DNA of 64,000 nt from Eudorina sp. 2006-703-Eu-15 (lineage: Eukaryota > Chlorophyta > Chlorophyceae > Chlamydomonadales > Volvocaceae). The position numbers and the translations under genes are program-made. A model generated the notes under the pieces. That model ran no database searches and was not told where the DNA came from. It saw only the letters and a program-made list of their open reading frames with translations. The stretch covers positions 1 to 64,000 of the forward strand of contig BDSI01000021.1 of NCBI GenBank assembly GCA_003117195.1, read 5' to 3'. Below, piece by piece: positions 1-10,875 of this stretch; the first letter of the stretch is position 1, and every line of letters starts with the position of its first letter.

Positions 1-346
1 TCTCTTTGCGATCCGGACAGCAAGCCCTGCCTGCACCTGGCATGCTGGGGTGACCTATCTAGCGAGCGGCCTCTTCATATCAACTCAGACTTCAGCCGAG
101 GGTGACAGCACGCATGTACTGTACGTCGAGAAAGTTCGGTGCCAGCAGCGTGAGCCATCGTGACCAAACACTCCGCGGGGCTCGCCGGGCTGCGGCAGGT
201 GCGAGCAGCGGGACGCAGCAGAACGCACATGGCGACATGGGGTATGTGGCGGATGGTTCGCATCCAGGTTCGCCGGGGGTGGTGACCATCCGCCCAGGGG
301 TCGAGTCGAGGAGGGAGGACACGATCACGGGCAGCGCGAACGGCAG

Positions 347-550
347 GATTTGTCGCGAATCGCGGGCATTATTGCGCGCACTGTCGAGAATCGCATCAAG
401 GATTCCACGAGCGGGGACAACCAATCATCCTTGGACATCCTTGCTGATTTACGTCAGGTTCCTGATGAAAGCACGCATTGTACAGATCCCGTCGTTCGAC
501 AGCTTCAAAAAGTAGTCACGGAACGTTTTAATGCGAAACAAATACAATGA
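347..550 (+). CDS. C-terminal exon of an unknown + strand gene (partial)
   Basis: An open frame follows a usable 3' splice site (CGGCAG, ending at 346) and runs 67 codons to TGA at 548-550. The peptide starts DLSRIAGIIARTVENRIKD and has a balanced, helix-prone composition with no low-complexity runs, unlike the other frames here. A TGTAA motif, the usual volvocine poly(A) signal, lies at 562-566, which would give a very short 3' UTR. I do not recognise the family. Upstream exons, if any, were not resolved and may lie before the window. Inference rests on composition, a splice site and the TGTAA only. Confidence 0.4.
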   Translation, partial: DLSRIAGIIARTVENRIKDSTSGDNQSSLDILADLRQVPDESTHCTDPVVRQLQKVVTERFNAKQIQ

Positions 551-1230
551 AATCAGTCAAATGTAAACATTCATATACAAGCCAGCTCATGCGTAGAAAG
601 CCGAGTGCTGCCCTGTGTCCGCCGCTGTGCCGCGTGCCGCTGTCCTCTGCCAGAATGTACCAGACGACACGATTCCTACTCACGATACGAGATGACAGCA
701 CAGCTTCTCAGCTCACAGGATACACTAAATGAACCTCAACAAGTTGCCGAGATTACGCTGTGGCTAAACCTGGATATGTGTCGACACGACTGGGGACACT
801 TCGTCAGGAAAAAGCGATGCATCTTCAGTTCTTAGGCAATTAGCTAGATAAGTAGCAATTTATGAATGATTGATACCGACGAGGCGCGAGGACAGGCTTC
901 AGGGCCTCGCGATACACATCCGTAACCCCGTTTCGATCTTGATTATCGCCGTATTCCACTTTGGCCAGCACGTGTTTGGAGGGAAACATTTGGGAGGTAA
1001 AGTTACAATGGAGTCACATGTTAAGTACATGTAAACGAAGGCGTTGCTCAGTCATCGTGTTAAGTTGTTAACCGCCCGGTTATCAAGCCGTACTGCCGCT
1101 CTTTCGGCTGAAACCTATCCTCACCACGATATGTTGCTTCTGCAGTGCTATTTGGTGACTGTTGTATTTCACATTTCCTGCAGTCATGCGATGAGTCTAT
1201 TTGTAGTCACCTGATATCGCTAGCAACAAA
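551..1230. other. No recognisable gene
   Basis: AT-richer than the coding exons. Only short open frames are present and none has a recognisable motif. A second TGTAA lies near 1030. Probably intergenic or 3' flank of the exon ending at 550. Confidence 0.4.
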
Positions 1231-1563
1231 TGTTCCTTCTGCGTAAGTAGCCGTCTCTGCGGTGTGCCTCGTCATGGAAGCGCTGCAACGCAAGATGAGC
1301 AGACGGATAAAAGCGACTCGGACTATTTTGTCGGGCTTGAGGTGCGCTCTTCATGGATGTCAGGCTTGCCTTTTATGCGTCCTGAAGGTATGCTGGCGTC
1401 GCAATCCCACCAGGATTTGTCACAACGGATGGCCTCAGACAATGAAGCAGAGCGCCAAGGTAAAAGCGAACCAGTTGCCGTGTACGATGAGTTTGGTGGA
1501 TGGGATGGGTCATCACGTACCCGAATTCGCTACGATACAGAATTGCTGTGTTGTAATGGATAG
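1231..1563 (+). CDS. Candidate coding exon, unknown protein
   Basis: An open frame ending at TAG (1561-1563) encodes a soluble-looking peptide that begins about VPRHGSAATQDEQTDKSDSD and contains further Asp/Glu/Gln-rich stretches. It has no ATG at its left end, so if real it would be an internal or last exon; a usable acceptor AG lies just upstream of the frame. A possible donor (AAG|GTAAAA) is near 1460. I see no domain. It could belong with the candidate at 2113-2610 or be chance. Confidence 0.25.
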   Translation, partial: CSFCVSSRLCGVPRHGSAATQDEQTDKSDSDYFVGLEVRSSWMSGLPFMRPEGMLASQSHQDLSQRMASDNEAERQGKSEPVAVYDEFGGWDGSSRTRIRYDTELLCCNG

Positions 1564-2112
1564 CAGTTGGCCAGGCGGAGAAACGGGGGTGGTTATCGTG
1601 AGCACCATAGACATGTGCTGGCTGCGGTCGCATCTACCTGCTTGCTTCTCTAACATCAACCCTGCGTGTAGTGGAACGCGTCAGCGTTGGAGCCCTGTAC
1701 CCTTGCTGGTTGGAACCACTGCGGATGGGCAATGGCTCATCCTTCATCGAAACGATGCAGTAGTATGATTACGTTTCAGGTTGCCCAGATCAGCCGGTAG
1801 CCAATGGCATCTGAATATGTTTATTCGCCCGCCCGCCGTCGTGATAACGTGTCAACCCGTCGCTCGCCACGCCGCCGCACGTTAAGCGAAAATCTGGAGA
1901 TAACACATACTTCTGCTTCCTGACCCTTCCTTCCGTCCCCACAACACAAAACCCGCCTCCAGGTCACCTTGAAGTTCCCTGTCGCCACGCCGGCGTCGGC
2001 TGTGGTCTGGTCATGTACGGCATAAATGACGCCACAGACGCCCGTTGTCAGGGCCTGCACTCGCCGAGCTTCACTCTGAGTGCCATCGCAGAGGATGACC
2101 TGACGACGAGGA

Positions 2113-2610
2113 ATGCGCCAACGGCGGCGGCGGCGCTGGCGCCGCCGCCGCCGCGGGCTTCAGCACACGGTCGTACCGGCCGCCGGCGGCCCGCCGCCGT
2201 ACAACCCGGCCGCAAACACACCGGCGCTTCATGCAGCGGCAACGACGTCGGCGCCTTCGACTGCGACTACATGGAGTCGGAGCCCTGCGCCTTCGCCATC
2301 TCCCGCCGCGCCGCTGAGCACCGTCCTGGAGGAGAGCGACGGCGAGGAGTGTTCGGCGCACGCGGGCAGCGTCCATTCCGCTGAGGCCGGGTGCCCCAGC
2401 CAGGGCCGCGTGGCCCCTCCAACCTGGTTCGAGGCTCTCCGCGCCCGCCTGCGCCGCCACATGCGCGTCCCCGATCGAATCCTGCCGGCGCGCAGTCACC
2501 ACGCGGCATCGAGCGCCTGCAGCAGGTACAACAGCACGACACCCAATCGGAGCGGCGGGGTGGCGCAGAGGCACGGTGGCGTCGACCCGATGGCCGTGTG
2601 GTACTTCTAA
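2113..2610 (+). CDS. Candidate Pro/Ser/Ala-rich coding exon, unknown protein
   Basis: This GC-rich open frame ends at TAA (2608-2610). It begins with an Arg-rich stretch encoded by CGG repeats, continues as a Pro/Ala/Ser-rich linker, then gives a more ordered segment including EESDGEE, PTWFEALRARLRRHMRVPD and a Ser/Asn-rich tail. The ordered part looks protein-like, but long frames also exist on the opposite strand, as expected for GC-rich DNA. No family recognised and no start or splice sites fixed. Confidence 0.25.
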   Translation: MRQRRRRRWRRRRRGLQHTVVPAAGGPPPYNPAANTPALHAAATTSAPSTATTWSRSPAPSPSPAAPLSTVLEESDGEECSAHAGSVHSAEAGCPSQGRVAPPTWFEALRARLRRHMRVPDRILPARSHHAASSACSRYNSTTPNRSGGVAQRHGGVDPMAVWYF

Positions 2611-5600
2611 GTGGTACGAGTCAAGTCATCATTGTCTGTGTCGGCGCCAGCGGGTTGCCGCCAATCGGTGGCACCTGCCCGGGCTGTGGGGATGAACCAC
2701 CCGGGGCGACTTGGCGGGGTCGGCCGCCGTGTTGGCGCTGGAGACCATGAGAATGTGTTGCCCCGAGACGAGGCATCAGGTAGGCTGCGATGCGCGCCGT
2801 GGGACTGGCTGGGGGTACCCGCGGGCCCGGAGGGGAGGAGCGACCTTGCCTTGGAAGGAACCCCGGGTGTTGGAGGTGTGTAAAGCAAGAAAGGGAGGGG
2901 TACTCAGGATCACTGACACCGTCCGTCCTCGTCCTCGCCGGGAGGATCAGATGGCTTGCAGCGCGGGAGGAGGGAGGGAGGGAGCCTCCGGGGCGTTAAG
3001 ATAGGCTGGAGGCACACAGCAGGCAATCAGAGATCAGCGGCGGGGAGTGGGCAGGAGCGGCAGAGAGCGGCGGGAGTGGGCAGGAGCGGCGGGGGGTGGG
3101 CAGGAGCTGCAGGCGCAGCCGACATGTTGGCGTGTGGGTGCGAGCAGGCGGGCGACGGGCGCCCGTTGGCACGACATATCAGCCCCGGTGGTACGACATA
3201 CTAACCCCGGTGGTGTGGCATCCCTGTACGGCCGCATCGCTGGTGGTTGGGTTGGTTAAAATGAGAAACCAAACCAGGAACGAGCCTGTCGGTGACCCCG
3301 CGGGTCGTCGTCGTGGTGTCGCCGACGGGCGCGCACACGGATGCGCCTGCCAGTTGCCGGTTGCCAGTTGCCGGTTGCCGGTTTGCCGCAAGGCTGGCAC
3401 GGCGCGGCGTCGGCACCGGACGACCCGTGGGTCGGCCTGGGGTCCCTGCCGCCACAGTTTTGCATCCGGGGGGTTCCGACGCACCTCAGGATTACCATGA
3501 CGCATTACCCGCGCGCATTGTGGGAGAAGGAAAGCGACAGGGGAGAGAAAAGAACTTGATTGGGAAGCTGGTACGCGGAGTCCCCTCACCGACGGGACGC
3601 CTCTGGGGGTGAGTGAGGTGCAATCGGCGGGCGTGTCCGTGAACGCTGTCCTGTCATGTGCGAAACTGGATTCAATGGAATGCCATCATACGTAGTCAAC
3701 CGGACCGGACACATGTAGTCAACCGGACACATGTAGTCAGGATTGCTGGAGGGTCATCGAATGGGCGCGTCGGCTGGCCCGGGCAATTAGGCTGAGAGGG
3801 GGAGAGATGTGTTGCGCGGCGCGGGGCATTCCGGAGCTGCCGTGACCTACGACTTCGCGGCCCAGATGCGGAATGGCCGTGCAGGTTGCGCGCGCGGGTG
3901 TCCAGCTCCAGCTCCAGCTCCAGCTCCAGCTCCAGCTCCAGCTCCAGCTCCAGCTCCAGCTCCAGCTCCAGGGGTCCCTCTCGTGAGCCGTGGAGCGGGT
4001 CGGGGGTCTCGATTCGGACCCACCCACCCACCAGTAACCAGTTCTGGTGGTGGCGGGAGCATGTTTCTTCAGTGTGCAAGCAGGCATGTCAATTTTGGCC
4101 AGGAAACCCGTCTTGCGACCCTGCAAACGGAAGCAGAAACAATGCCTTGCATATTCTTGGGCGGCATCCCGAAGGCGGCGGCTGTACGGTCTGAGCCTCG
4201 CGGATTGTCTACTCCTCCACTTTTTGAACCTTTTGAAGATCATTTGAGGATAACTGTGTGTGTATGTGTGTATGTGTGTGTGTGCGCGGAGGTGGTGGCG
4301 GTAGGTGTGGCGGTGGGGGGTGCGGGCGGGGGCGGCATTACTTTCATTTCGACAGCCCTTGATTCGCAATCGGACCCCTCTACCAGCTCCCCCCTCCCCC
4401 CTGCCCGACCGGAGCGCCCTACCGCCTGACTGACATTGTGTGAGTCTACATGCCGCGTCTCGCACCAACATCAGCACGCAATGGGTGAACATGGGATGGC
4501 TTGTGACCTGAAATGAACTTCTTTCTGCGGCAGGGAGGAAGGGCCCCGGCGCGCGGGGTCGGACCCTGGCGTCGTCGTACACTCGTCGTACACTGGCGGG
4601 CAGGAACAAGGCTTCCGTCGGGTGTGGGCAACGCTGATGCCAACGTTGTACTGCCGTACGCACACCTTCCCGGACGGTTTTCTTTTCTAAACACACACAC
4701 CTCCCGGACGGGCACTTTGTCGTTGTCCCGACCACCTCGTAGTGAGAGGGGAAGGGGACGTCACCTTCGGGACCAACCGCCGCCGGCACCACCGCCCTTG
4801 GCACCAACTCCCCGCCCTTCAGGTAGCGCTGTGGGTGCGGTGATGAGTTTGATGGCGGTATCATACGACGTGGGGCGGTATTTGGTTGTGCGGCACGGGC
4901 GGCACGTGGACGGCAGCTTGTGACCCGTTAGTACGGCGCCGTAGACACGTGAGCGGCACAGTGCGGGGGAGGCCACGCGCGCGGGACTTGTACAGCCGTG
5001 CCCTGACCGGTAATAATCATGCCTTCAAAGTATTCATTGCAGCAGAGGGGAAGGTTCAAGAGCAGGAGCATTTCCAAGGTGTATGAGGGGGTGCGAAGAG
5101 AGGGAGTGATGCGGAAGTTTGATATTGCGAGGCGCAAACGCCGCCCGGCGCCCGCGGGGTCGTTTTCTTTGCCTTCTTTGGGTGGCAGAGGGGGGCGCTG
5201 ATGGCGGCAGAGGGGCGTTGCGCCTCGAGGTTGAAGGCGTCAAAGGGATATGCACGGGCGCGGGTTGGGGTGTGGGCGGGATCGGGATAGGGCGGGTTTT
5301 GCTCAGGGAGCTCCGAAACCACCGGTACGGGAATGACGAATGGAGTGGAGTGGAGAGGCGGCTGCGGGGAGGCAGCGGGTATGGTTACGATGACGACTCC
5401 AGGGGCGTTTGGTTGGCTGCAATGACGGCTCCGGGTGGGGGCGGGAGGAGTGAGTCGGGGGTTGGAGGTGCGGGTGAGGGCTGCCGCGCGCCTTGAGTTG
5501 TTGAGTGGGTGGTGCGGGCTAGAGAGGGCGAGGGTGCCATGCAGTGCGGCGAGGGCAGAGGAGGGGCCGGCCCCTGATGGCGTGTGTTGGGTCAGGCAGG

Positions 5601-6828
5601 TCCGGTACGAGGAGCGGGTCATGGACGGGCAGGCCCCTTTCGTCCTTTGAGCGCATGCGCCGAATCGCCCGGGGTGTGAAGCCAGCGGAGGAGGTGCTGG
5701 TACGTACGGCATGGTCTTTGCTTAATTTGGAAAAAACTGGACCGAAGCACGGCGGTTTGCCGGCTCTGCTTTCGTTTCGTTTGATGCGTTCTTCGTCGCT
5801 GTGCGGTTCGTCGTCTTGAAGCAGCGGGGAGTGATACAGGCTTCGAGCGGGTGCCCTGCGCGTGCTGATCTTCCTGGTCGTGGCTCTAACAGAATTTGAT
5901 TTGACGATTGTTTTGTTTTAGAAACCGCCGGACTTCAATTCGATGCTGTGGGAGGTACGGTATCGCAGCGCTGTGATTCATGATTAATAGATTCTTTTCT
6001 CGAAATTCCAGACTCCCGGGATGCACCGTTCCGAGGATTCAGTGACGTGGACTGTACACGTGGGCCAGGGTCGCACCGGCTGCTGCACTATCGGCACAGG
6101 TGAAACTACGGTGTACGATGTACGGCACAGCCGCTGGGGATCTCCGGTGTAACCCTGAGGCGGCTGTCGAGGACCATTCAGGATGCACCGCCTCCCCCAG
6201 CCCTTGCCGAATGTCCACATCAACGCCCTCCCGGGCCTCCGCGGTCACTGCCCTCTCCCGAGCCTCTCCTCCTCCTCCTCCTCCTCCTCCACCCTAAACC
6301 CCTTCCCAACCCAGCTGCGCGTAAGCCCCTCAGCCAGCGCGGCCGCCCTACCTCCTTCCCAACGCAGCTGCTCCTCAGCTAGGCCCTGCCGCCCCGGCCC
6401 CCCTGCGGCCCCACCCCCACCCCCACCCCCACCCCCGCCCCCGCGAGGGACCGGGCAGCTGACGGAGCCCTCCAGGGAGCCCCCCGCGGCGGCACAATCC
6501 CACTCACTCGTCCGGGGGCTTGCCATGACCGCCCTCCTTAACCCGCACCTCAAACCCTAGACCTCCACATGTGCACACGCACGCACAGGGCCGTCCGCTC
6601 GCGACCCAGATCGCAACTGTAAAGGAGATATCACCGAGACACCCTCCAGAGGTCGTACCGGGTCACCACTCCCTGGACGGCAGGTATCTAGCGTGAAAGC
6701 AATAGCGGGATGGAGGGCAGAGGCGTGCGAGCTGCTCGGCGCCACGGCTGTCTCCACTCCCTGACTTGGCCCTCACTTTCCTTCCCCTTCCCTGCACTTC
6801 CCTTCACTTCTTAACGATCTGGGCGCCG
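2611..6828. other. Unassigned region with simple repeats, no firm gene
   Basis: No conserved motif was found on either strand. Open frames here overlap one another on both strands and are mostly repeat translations. Visible repeats include alternating CCAGTTG/CCGGTTG near 3350-3390, a (CAGCTC)n array at 3901-3971, a TG-rich tract at 4254-4286, (CTC)n near 6265-6291 and C-rich repeats near 6410-6440. The right end should hold the 3' UTR of the - strand gene that stops at 6829. Confidence 0.4.
3901..3971. repeat. (CAGCTC)n hexanucleotide microsatellite
   Basis: About 12 tandem copies of a six-base unit (CAGCTC/TCCAGC) are read directly. Because the unit is a multiple of three, it keeps several frames open on both strands (poly Pro-Ala, poly Ser-Ser, poly Glu-Leu), which creates spurious long open frames. 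Confidence 0.95.
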
Positions 6829-9800
6829 TTAGTAGTCCGGCTCCTGGCCGGGGGTCCACTGCACGAGGTGCGGAAGGAGGCGGACGGGGAGGGGGAGGGG
6901 CGGAGTAGGGGGAGGGGCGGAGTAGGGGGAGGGGGCGGAGTAGGGGGAGGGGGGCGCGGAGGGGTACGGGGGCGGGGTACAGCGTAGGAGGGGGTGGAGG
7001 GACGGGTGAGGCGGGTTGACGTGGACAACTAGCCTACGAAGACCGGGGGAGGGGGGGTCCCCGGGGGTCTGGAGTGCGCCACGGGTGTGGCGAAGTGTGC
7101 GGACGGGTGTGGCGAAGGGTGCGGACGGGTGTGGCGAGGGGAGAGTTGACATGTGGCAACAACAGCGCGGAGAGCAGTCCTGCCCTGCCCTCCCCTTCCC
7201 TCCCCAGGTGCGCCCCCTCCCCCCCTCATAAGGCCCCCCAGAGGCCCCACCTTGATGTTGCAGCCGATGCTGGGCCGCGACTTGGGCGCCGGCTGGCCGG
7301 CCAGGGTCGCATCCAGAGCCGCCCGAATGTCAGCACCTGGTGGCGGATGGGGTGGGTGGCGGGGCCGTGGCCGAGGGGTCTCGCTGAGGCGTTGACAGTT
7401 AGCTGCTAGGCCCGACGAGCTCGCCCCGTAACCCGCACACATAGGTCGCCAACTCCCATGCAACGGTCGCCAACTCCCACCCATCTGCGTCGACGGAGCA
7501 CCAATGCGCTTCACTCTTATCAACCGATATTCCCCCCTTCCGCCGTACCGCCCTGCCCCTTGGCCGGCACCCCCCCCCGGGAGCCGCAGCGCCACTCACT
7601 GGTGGGGATCTGCGGCGGGTCCTGCTTGGGGCGGGTGGAGTCCCACTGCAGGGGGGTTTGAGCGGGGGGCGGGGCCACGGGGGCAGATGAGGTCTGGAAG
7701 TGAAGGGAGCGGGCTTGTCCACTGCCGCAGGAAAGAGCCCGCGCCCTTTGACCAATCCCCAAAGGACGGGCTCTGCTTTCGGGTCGGTCCGGGTTTGCGT
7801 CACTTCTCCCCTTTCTTGTCCCTCCTCTCCCCTCTCCTCCCCTCCCCTCTCCCCCCCCGCGAACCCCTGCAAATTGCCCTCCATGAGCTGACGAAGACGG
7901 GACCAACGCAGGCACGCTGCCTCGCCCCCACCCAACACCCTGGCAACGCCCGCCCCCCATGAAGTCTCATCACGGGCACCGGGGCCTGATATGGCCTCAT
8001 GGGCAGCCCTACACGGTCCGCCCGCGCACCTGTCCGTGGTAGGTCAGCTTCATGTCGGAGTCGAAGACGTAGAACTCCGGAGTGCATGCGGCCTTGTACG
8101 CCTGGGGTTAGTGGGGGGAGGGGAGGGGAGAAAGGGAGGAGGGGAGTGGGGAGGAGGCATCGGGGGAGGAGGGTTCGGGGGAGGAGGGTTCGGGAGGAGG
8201 GTTCGGGGAGGGGGTTCGGGGAGGGGGGGGGGGGGGGGGGGGGGGAGGGGGGGAGGGGGGGGGGGTGGAGGAAAGGGGGGGGGGGTGGAGGGGGGGTGGA
8301 GGGGGTGGAGGGGGGGGGAAGGGGGGTGGAGGGGGGTGGAGGAAGGGGGAGGGGGGGTGGAGGGGGTGGAGGGGGGGGGAGGGGGGGGGTGGGGGGGGAG
8401 GGGAGTGGGGAGGGGGTTGGGGGAGGAGGCATCGGGGAGGAGGGTTCGGGGGAGGGGGTGGGGTACGGGGGAGGGGGGAAGGGGGAGGGGGTACGGGGGA
8501 GGAGGCATCGGGGAGGGAGGGGCGTGGGGCGGTTGGAGCCAAGAGGGAGGGAGGGGCATGCGGGGGATGCGGGGGGTGCAGTGACAAGCCGTGGTTGCTG
8601 CTGGCCTCGCAGTAGTACGTTGGTACGTCAGTCCGCCACGTCAGCTGACCCACGGGTCCCCGCCTAGGGCTGTACGGCCGAGACGGACACGGCGGACCTG
8701 CGCGCCTAATCGCGCCAGGCTCGACTCGACTCCAGTCGAGACCTCGACTGGACATTAGAGCAACCAGCGAGGGGCCGAGGCTGCATGAGCGATCGGAACC
8801 GCGGGTCACCAAGGGGCCCGACCCGCGGGTCACCGAAGGACTCCAAGGGGCCCGACCGCGGGTCACCGAAGGACTCCAAGGGGCCCGACCGCGGGTCACC
8901 GAAGGACTCCAAGGGGCCCGACCGCGGGTCACCGAAGGACTCCAAGGGGCCCGACCCGCGGGTCACCGAGGGCTCTGACCCATCCCTCCAGTACCACCCC
9001 GAGTGGATCAGACCTTCGGGTCATTTATATCCCTCCTCCGAGACCAGCCCCACAGCAACCCCAACCCACCTTGGCGACCTCCTGGGTCTCGTCGTACAGG
9101 TACGGGAAGGGGTAGTTGTACGTCTGCAGGGGCGGGGTGAAAACACGAGTACGTAGTTAAATTGGGCGGCGGGGCCGGGCACGGGGCCGGGCACTATTTG
9201 CGCTCCTGTCGTACATACCTTGGCGTCCTCCGCCATCTTCTCCGGGCCGTCCTTGGGGTGAGTCACCACCGAGTTGCTGCTGATGGCCACCGCCTTGAGC
9301 CCCTTGGCACTGTACTCGTTGACCACGTCCACAATGGCGGTCTTAAGGTGCACAACGTAGGGGCTGTCCGAGGGTGAAGGGGAGAGGGGAAGGGACAGGG
9401 GGGAGGCCGCTGTCTCGATTGCCATCAGGGCAGAAGGCAGTGCGGCGTCGTGAGGAGGCGGTGTGTTAAAGGGGTGGGATCCCTCTCTGAGGGCGGCTCT
9501 CTCGGAGAAGGGCTCTCTCTGGGGAGGACTCTCTTGGAGGGGCAAGGGACGCGTCGACGCGCCCCGGGGTCGAGCGGTTTGAGGCCGTGGTGAATTCGGT
9601 TGCCCGTGTTGACACGGGGTGGCGGCAGCTGGTCATGCCCTGAGGTGCAGCTTTCGTCCGGTGGGGGCACTCGTGGCCATGTGCTCGCTCCCGCGTGCCT
9701 CTCACCACCACCTTCCTTCACCGTAAATTCTCGGCCTCAGCCAACATCCTCCCCGCGCCCCGCCCCTCCCCCCACACTCCTGGTCCGGGTCCCCGCCGCC

Positions 9801-10690
9801 CTCGTCCCCGCCCTCGTCGCCGGCCCCCTCTCACGCTCTCACCAGTGGTTGCAGATGAACATCACCAGCGTCGCGGGGCGCCCTCAAAGTCGACGGAACT
9901 GACGATCTTGCCGCTCACCACGTCCGGCAGCTGGCGGGTGGCGAGTGGCGGCCACCCCCCCGGGTCCCACCGCACGGCAGACATGCCGGGACAGGGGCAG
10001 GGGCAGGTGTCGAGGACGGTGTTGGGGCACAGGGTCAGGGCGTCGCCCTAGGGTTGATTCAGGGATGCTTACGATGATGCGGGGGGGGGGGGCACAGCCG
10101 CCGGTGGGTCCCGGGTGGAAGCTTCTCAGGCCGCGTCGGACGTGGTGTGGTAAGAGTTTGTCTTTTGAGAGCGGCGGCCGTACTTTCACTTTCACACGCG
10201 AGGGATGCAGTGGGACGAGCTGCATGCGCTTGTCCGCACTTATGCGTCAAGGTTCTGGACGGTTTCCCTGGCATGTTCTTCGGTGGGTTCGTCAATAACA
10301 CGGGCTGTGCGTGTCGTCGTTGCGATTCATTTGAGCCCAGCGCGCCGAGCACGGCAGTAGCTACTACACCGAGTCACAAAACGAGCAAAGACCGCCGTGC
10401 ATTCCATCTCGATAACAAGCACTGGATGATGAAACGCATTCACGTGTGCGTGAGCGGTCCTGAGCGGTATGGCAAGGCCTGGCCTGGCCTGGAAGTATCG
10501 CATACATCATTCGTACCTGAAAACGCGGAGCTGGCTCTCCAAGTGGCAGATCAACGCTCTCCGTCTTAGCGCGGGCGATGTTCAGCTGGCGCGCCGGCAT
10601 CATCCGGGGCGCGCTGGAAAACGGACCCCCAACACGGCGGGTGCCAGCCTGCACACACGCGCCGCGCGACTTCATAATCGAGAGCGCCAT
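6829..10690 (-). CDS. AhpC/TSA-like thioredoxin-fold protein, organelle-type leader, one apparent frameshift
   Basis: Eight exons read right to left: 10517-10690, 9843-9930, 9219-9363, 9070-9123, 8030-8101, 7600-7645, 7251-7336, 6829-6858, about 231 aa. The start at 10690 gives a basic, Arg/Ser/Ala-rich leader of about 40 residues (mitochondrial or plastid import signal by inference), then LPLGEPAPRFQ. Motifs match bacterial thioredoxin-family proteins of the AhpC/TSA type: FICNHCPYVV (CxxC active site), HPKDGPEKM, PFPYLYDETQEVAK, CTPEFYVFD, SIGCNIK and a last 9-residue exon beginning WTPGQEP. Phases agree at every junction. However, within exon 2 the frame of the upstream half (IVSSVDFEG) and of the downstream half (LVMFICNHC) differ by one base. 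The gene therefore carries a frameshift, or the sequence has a one-base error there. A thiol peroxidase or reductase role is inferred. Confidence 0.8.
6895..7145. repeat. G-rich minisatellites inside the last intron of the thioredoxin-like gene
   Basis: Near 6895-6960 there are 3-4 copies of a ~17-bp unit containing CGGAGTAGGGGGAGGG. At about 7084-7141 there are three copies of a ~22-bp unit containing CGGGTGTGGCGAAG. Both lie in the intron between 6859 and 7250. Confidence 0.8.
8107..8575. repeat. Long polyguanine/G-rich tract in an intron
   Basis: About 470 bases of almost pure G with scattered A and T on the + strand, including an uninterrupted G run near 8223-8246, then GGGAGGA/GGTTCGG-type repeats. 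It sits in the 968-bp intron 8102-9069 of the - strand gene, so the transcript would be C-rich. G-quadruplex formation on the DNA is possible. The long frames on both strands here are artefacts of the repeat. Confidence 0.9.
8825..8970. repeat. 33-bp minisatellite, about 4.5 copies
   Basis: Four full tandem copies plus a partial of a 33-bp unit beginning GCGGGTCACCGAAGGACTCC, nearly identical to each other. The unit is a multiple of three, so frames stay open on both strands. Same intron as the poly-G tract. Confidence 0.95.
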
Positions 10691-10875
10691 GGTGACTTGA
10701 TTATGACAATTTGTAACAAGCGTGAAATAACAGGCCGGGGATCAATCAATAAAGTATATTTTGTTTTCGGTTGGCGGCTTCGGAGCTTGTCAATATGCGC
10801 TAGGTTAGCATGCGGAAGGAAAATTTTGGACTGGTGATTATTTTGCTACAATTTCTCATTGGCAGGAGTGTCGAG
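10691..10875. promoter_or_regulatory. Probable bidirectional promoter
   Basis: Only about 185 bp separate the start of the thioredoxin-like gene (10690, - strand) from the chosen ATG of the F-box-like gene (10876, + strand). The stretch is AT-rich with a TATA-like AGTATATTTTG around 10755-10770. A TGTAA also occurs near 10710. Promoter activity is inferred from the head-to-head layout. Confidence 0.4.

Noticed and set aside
3737..4864. A 375-codon - strand frame through the CAGCTC repeat
   Set aside because: Most of it is the Trp-Ser translation of the hexanucleotide repeat and flanking Arg/Ser/Pro-rich filler, with no conserved motif.
7991..8932. Several 150-270 codon frames on both strands in the poly-G region
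   Set aside because: They are poly-Gly or poly-Pro translations of an intronic low-complexity tract within a well-supported gene.
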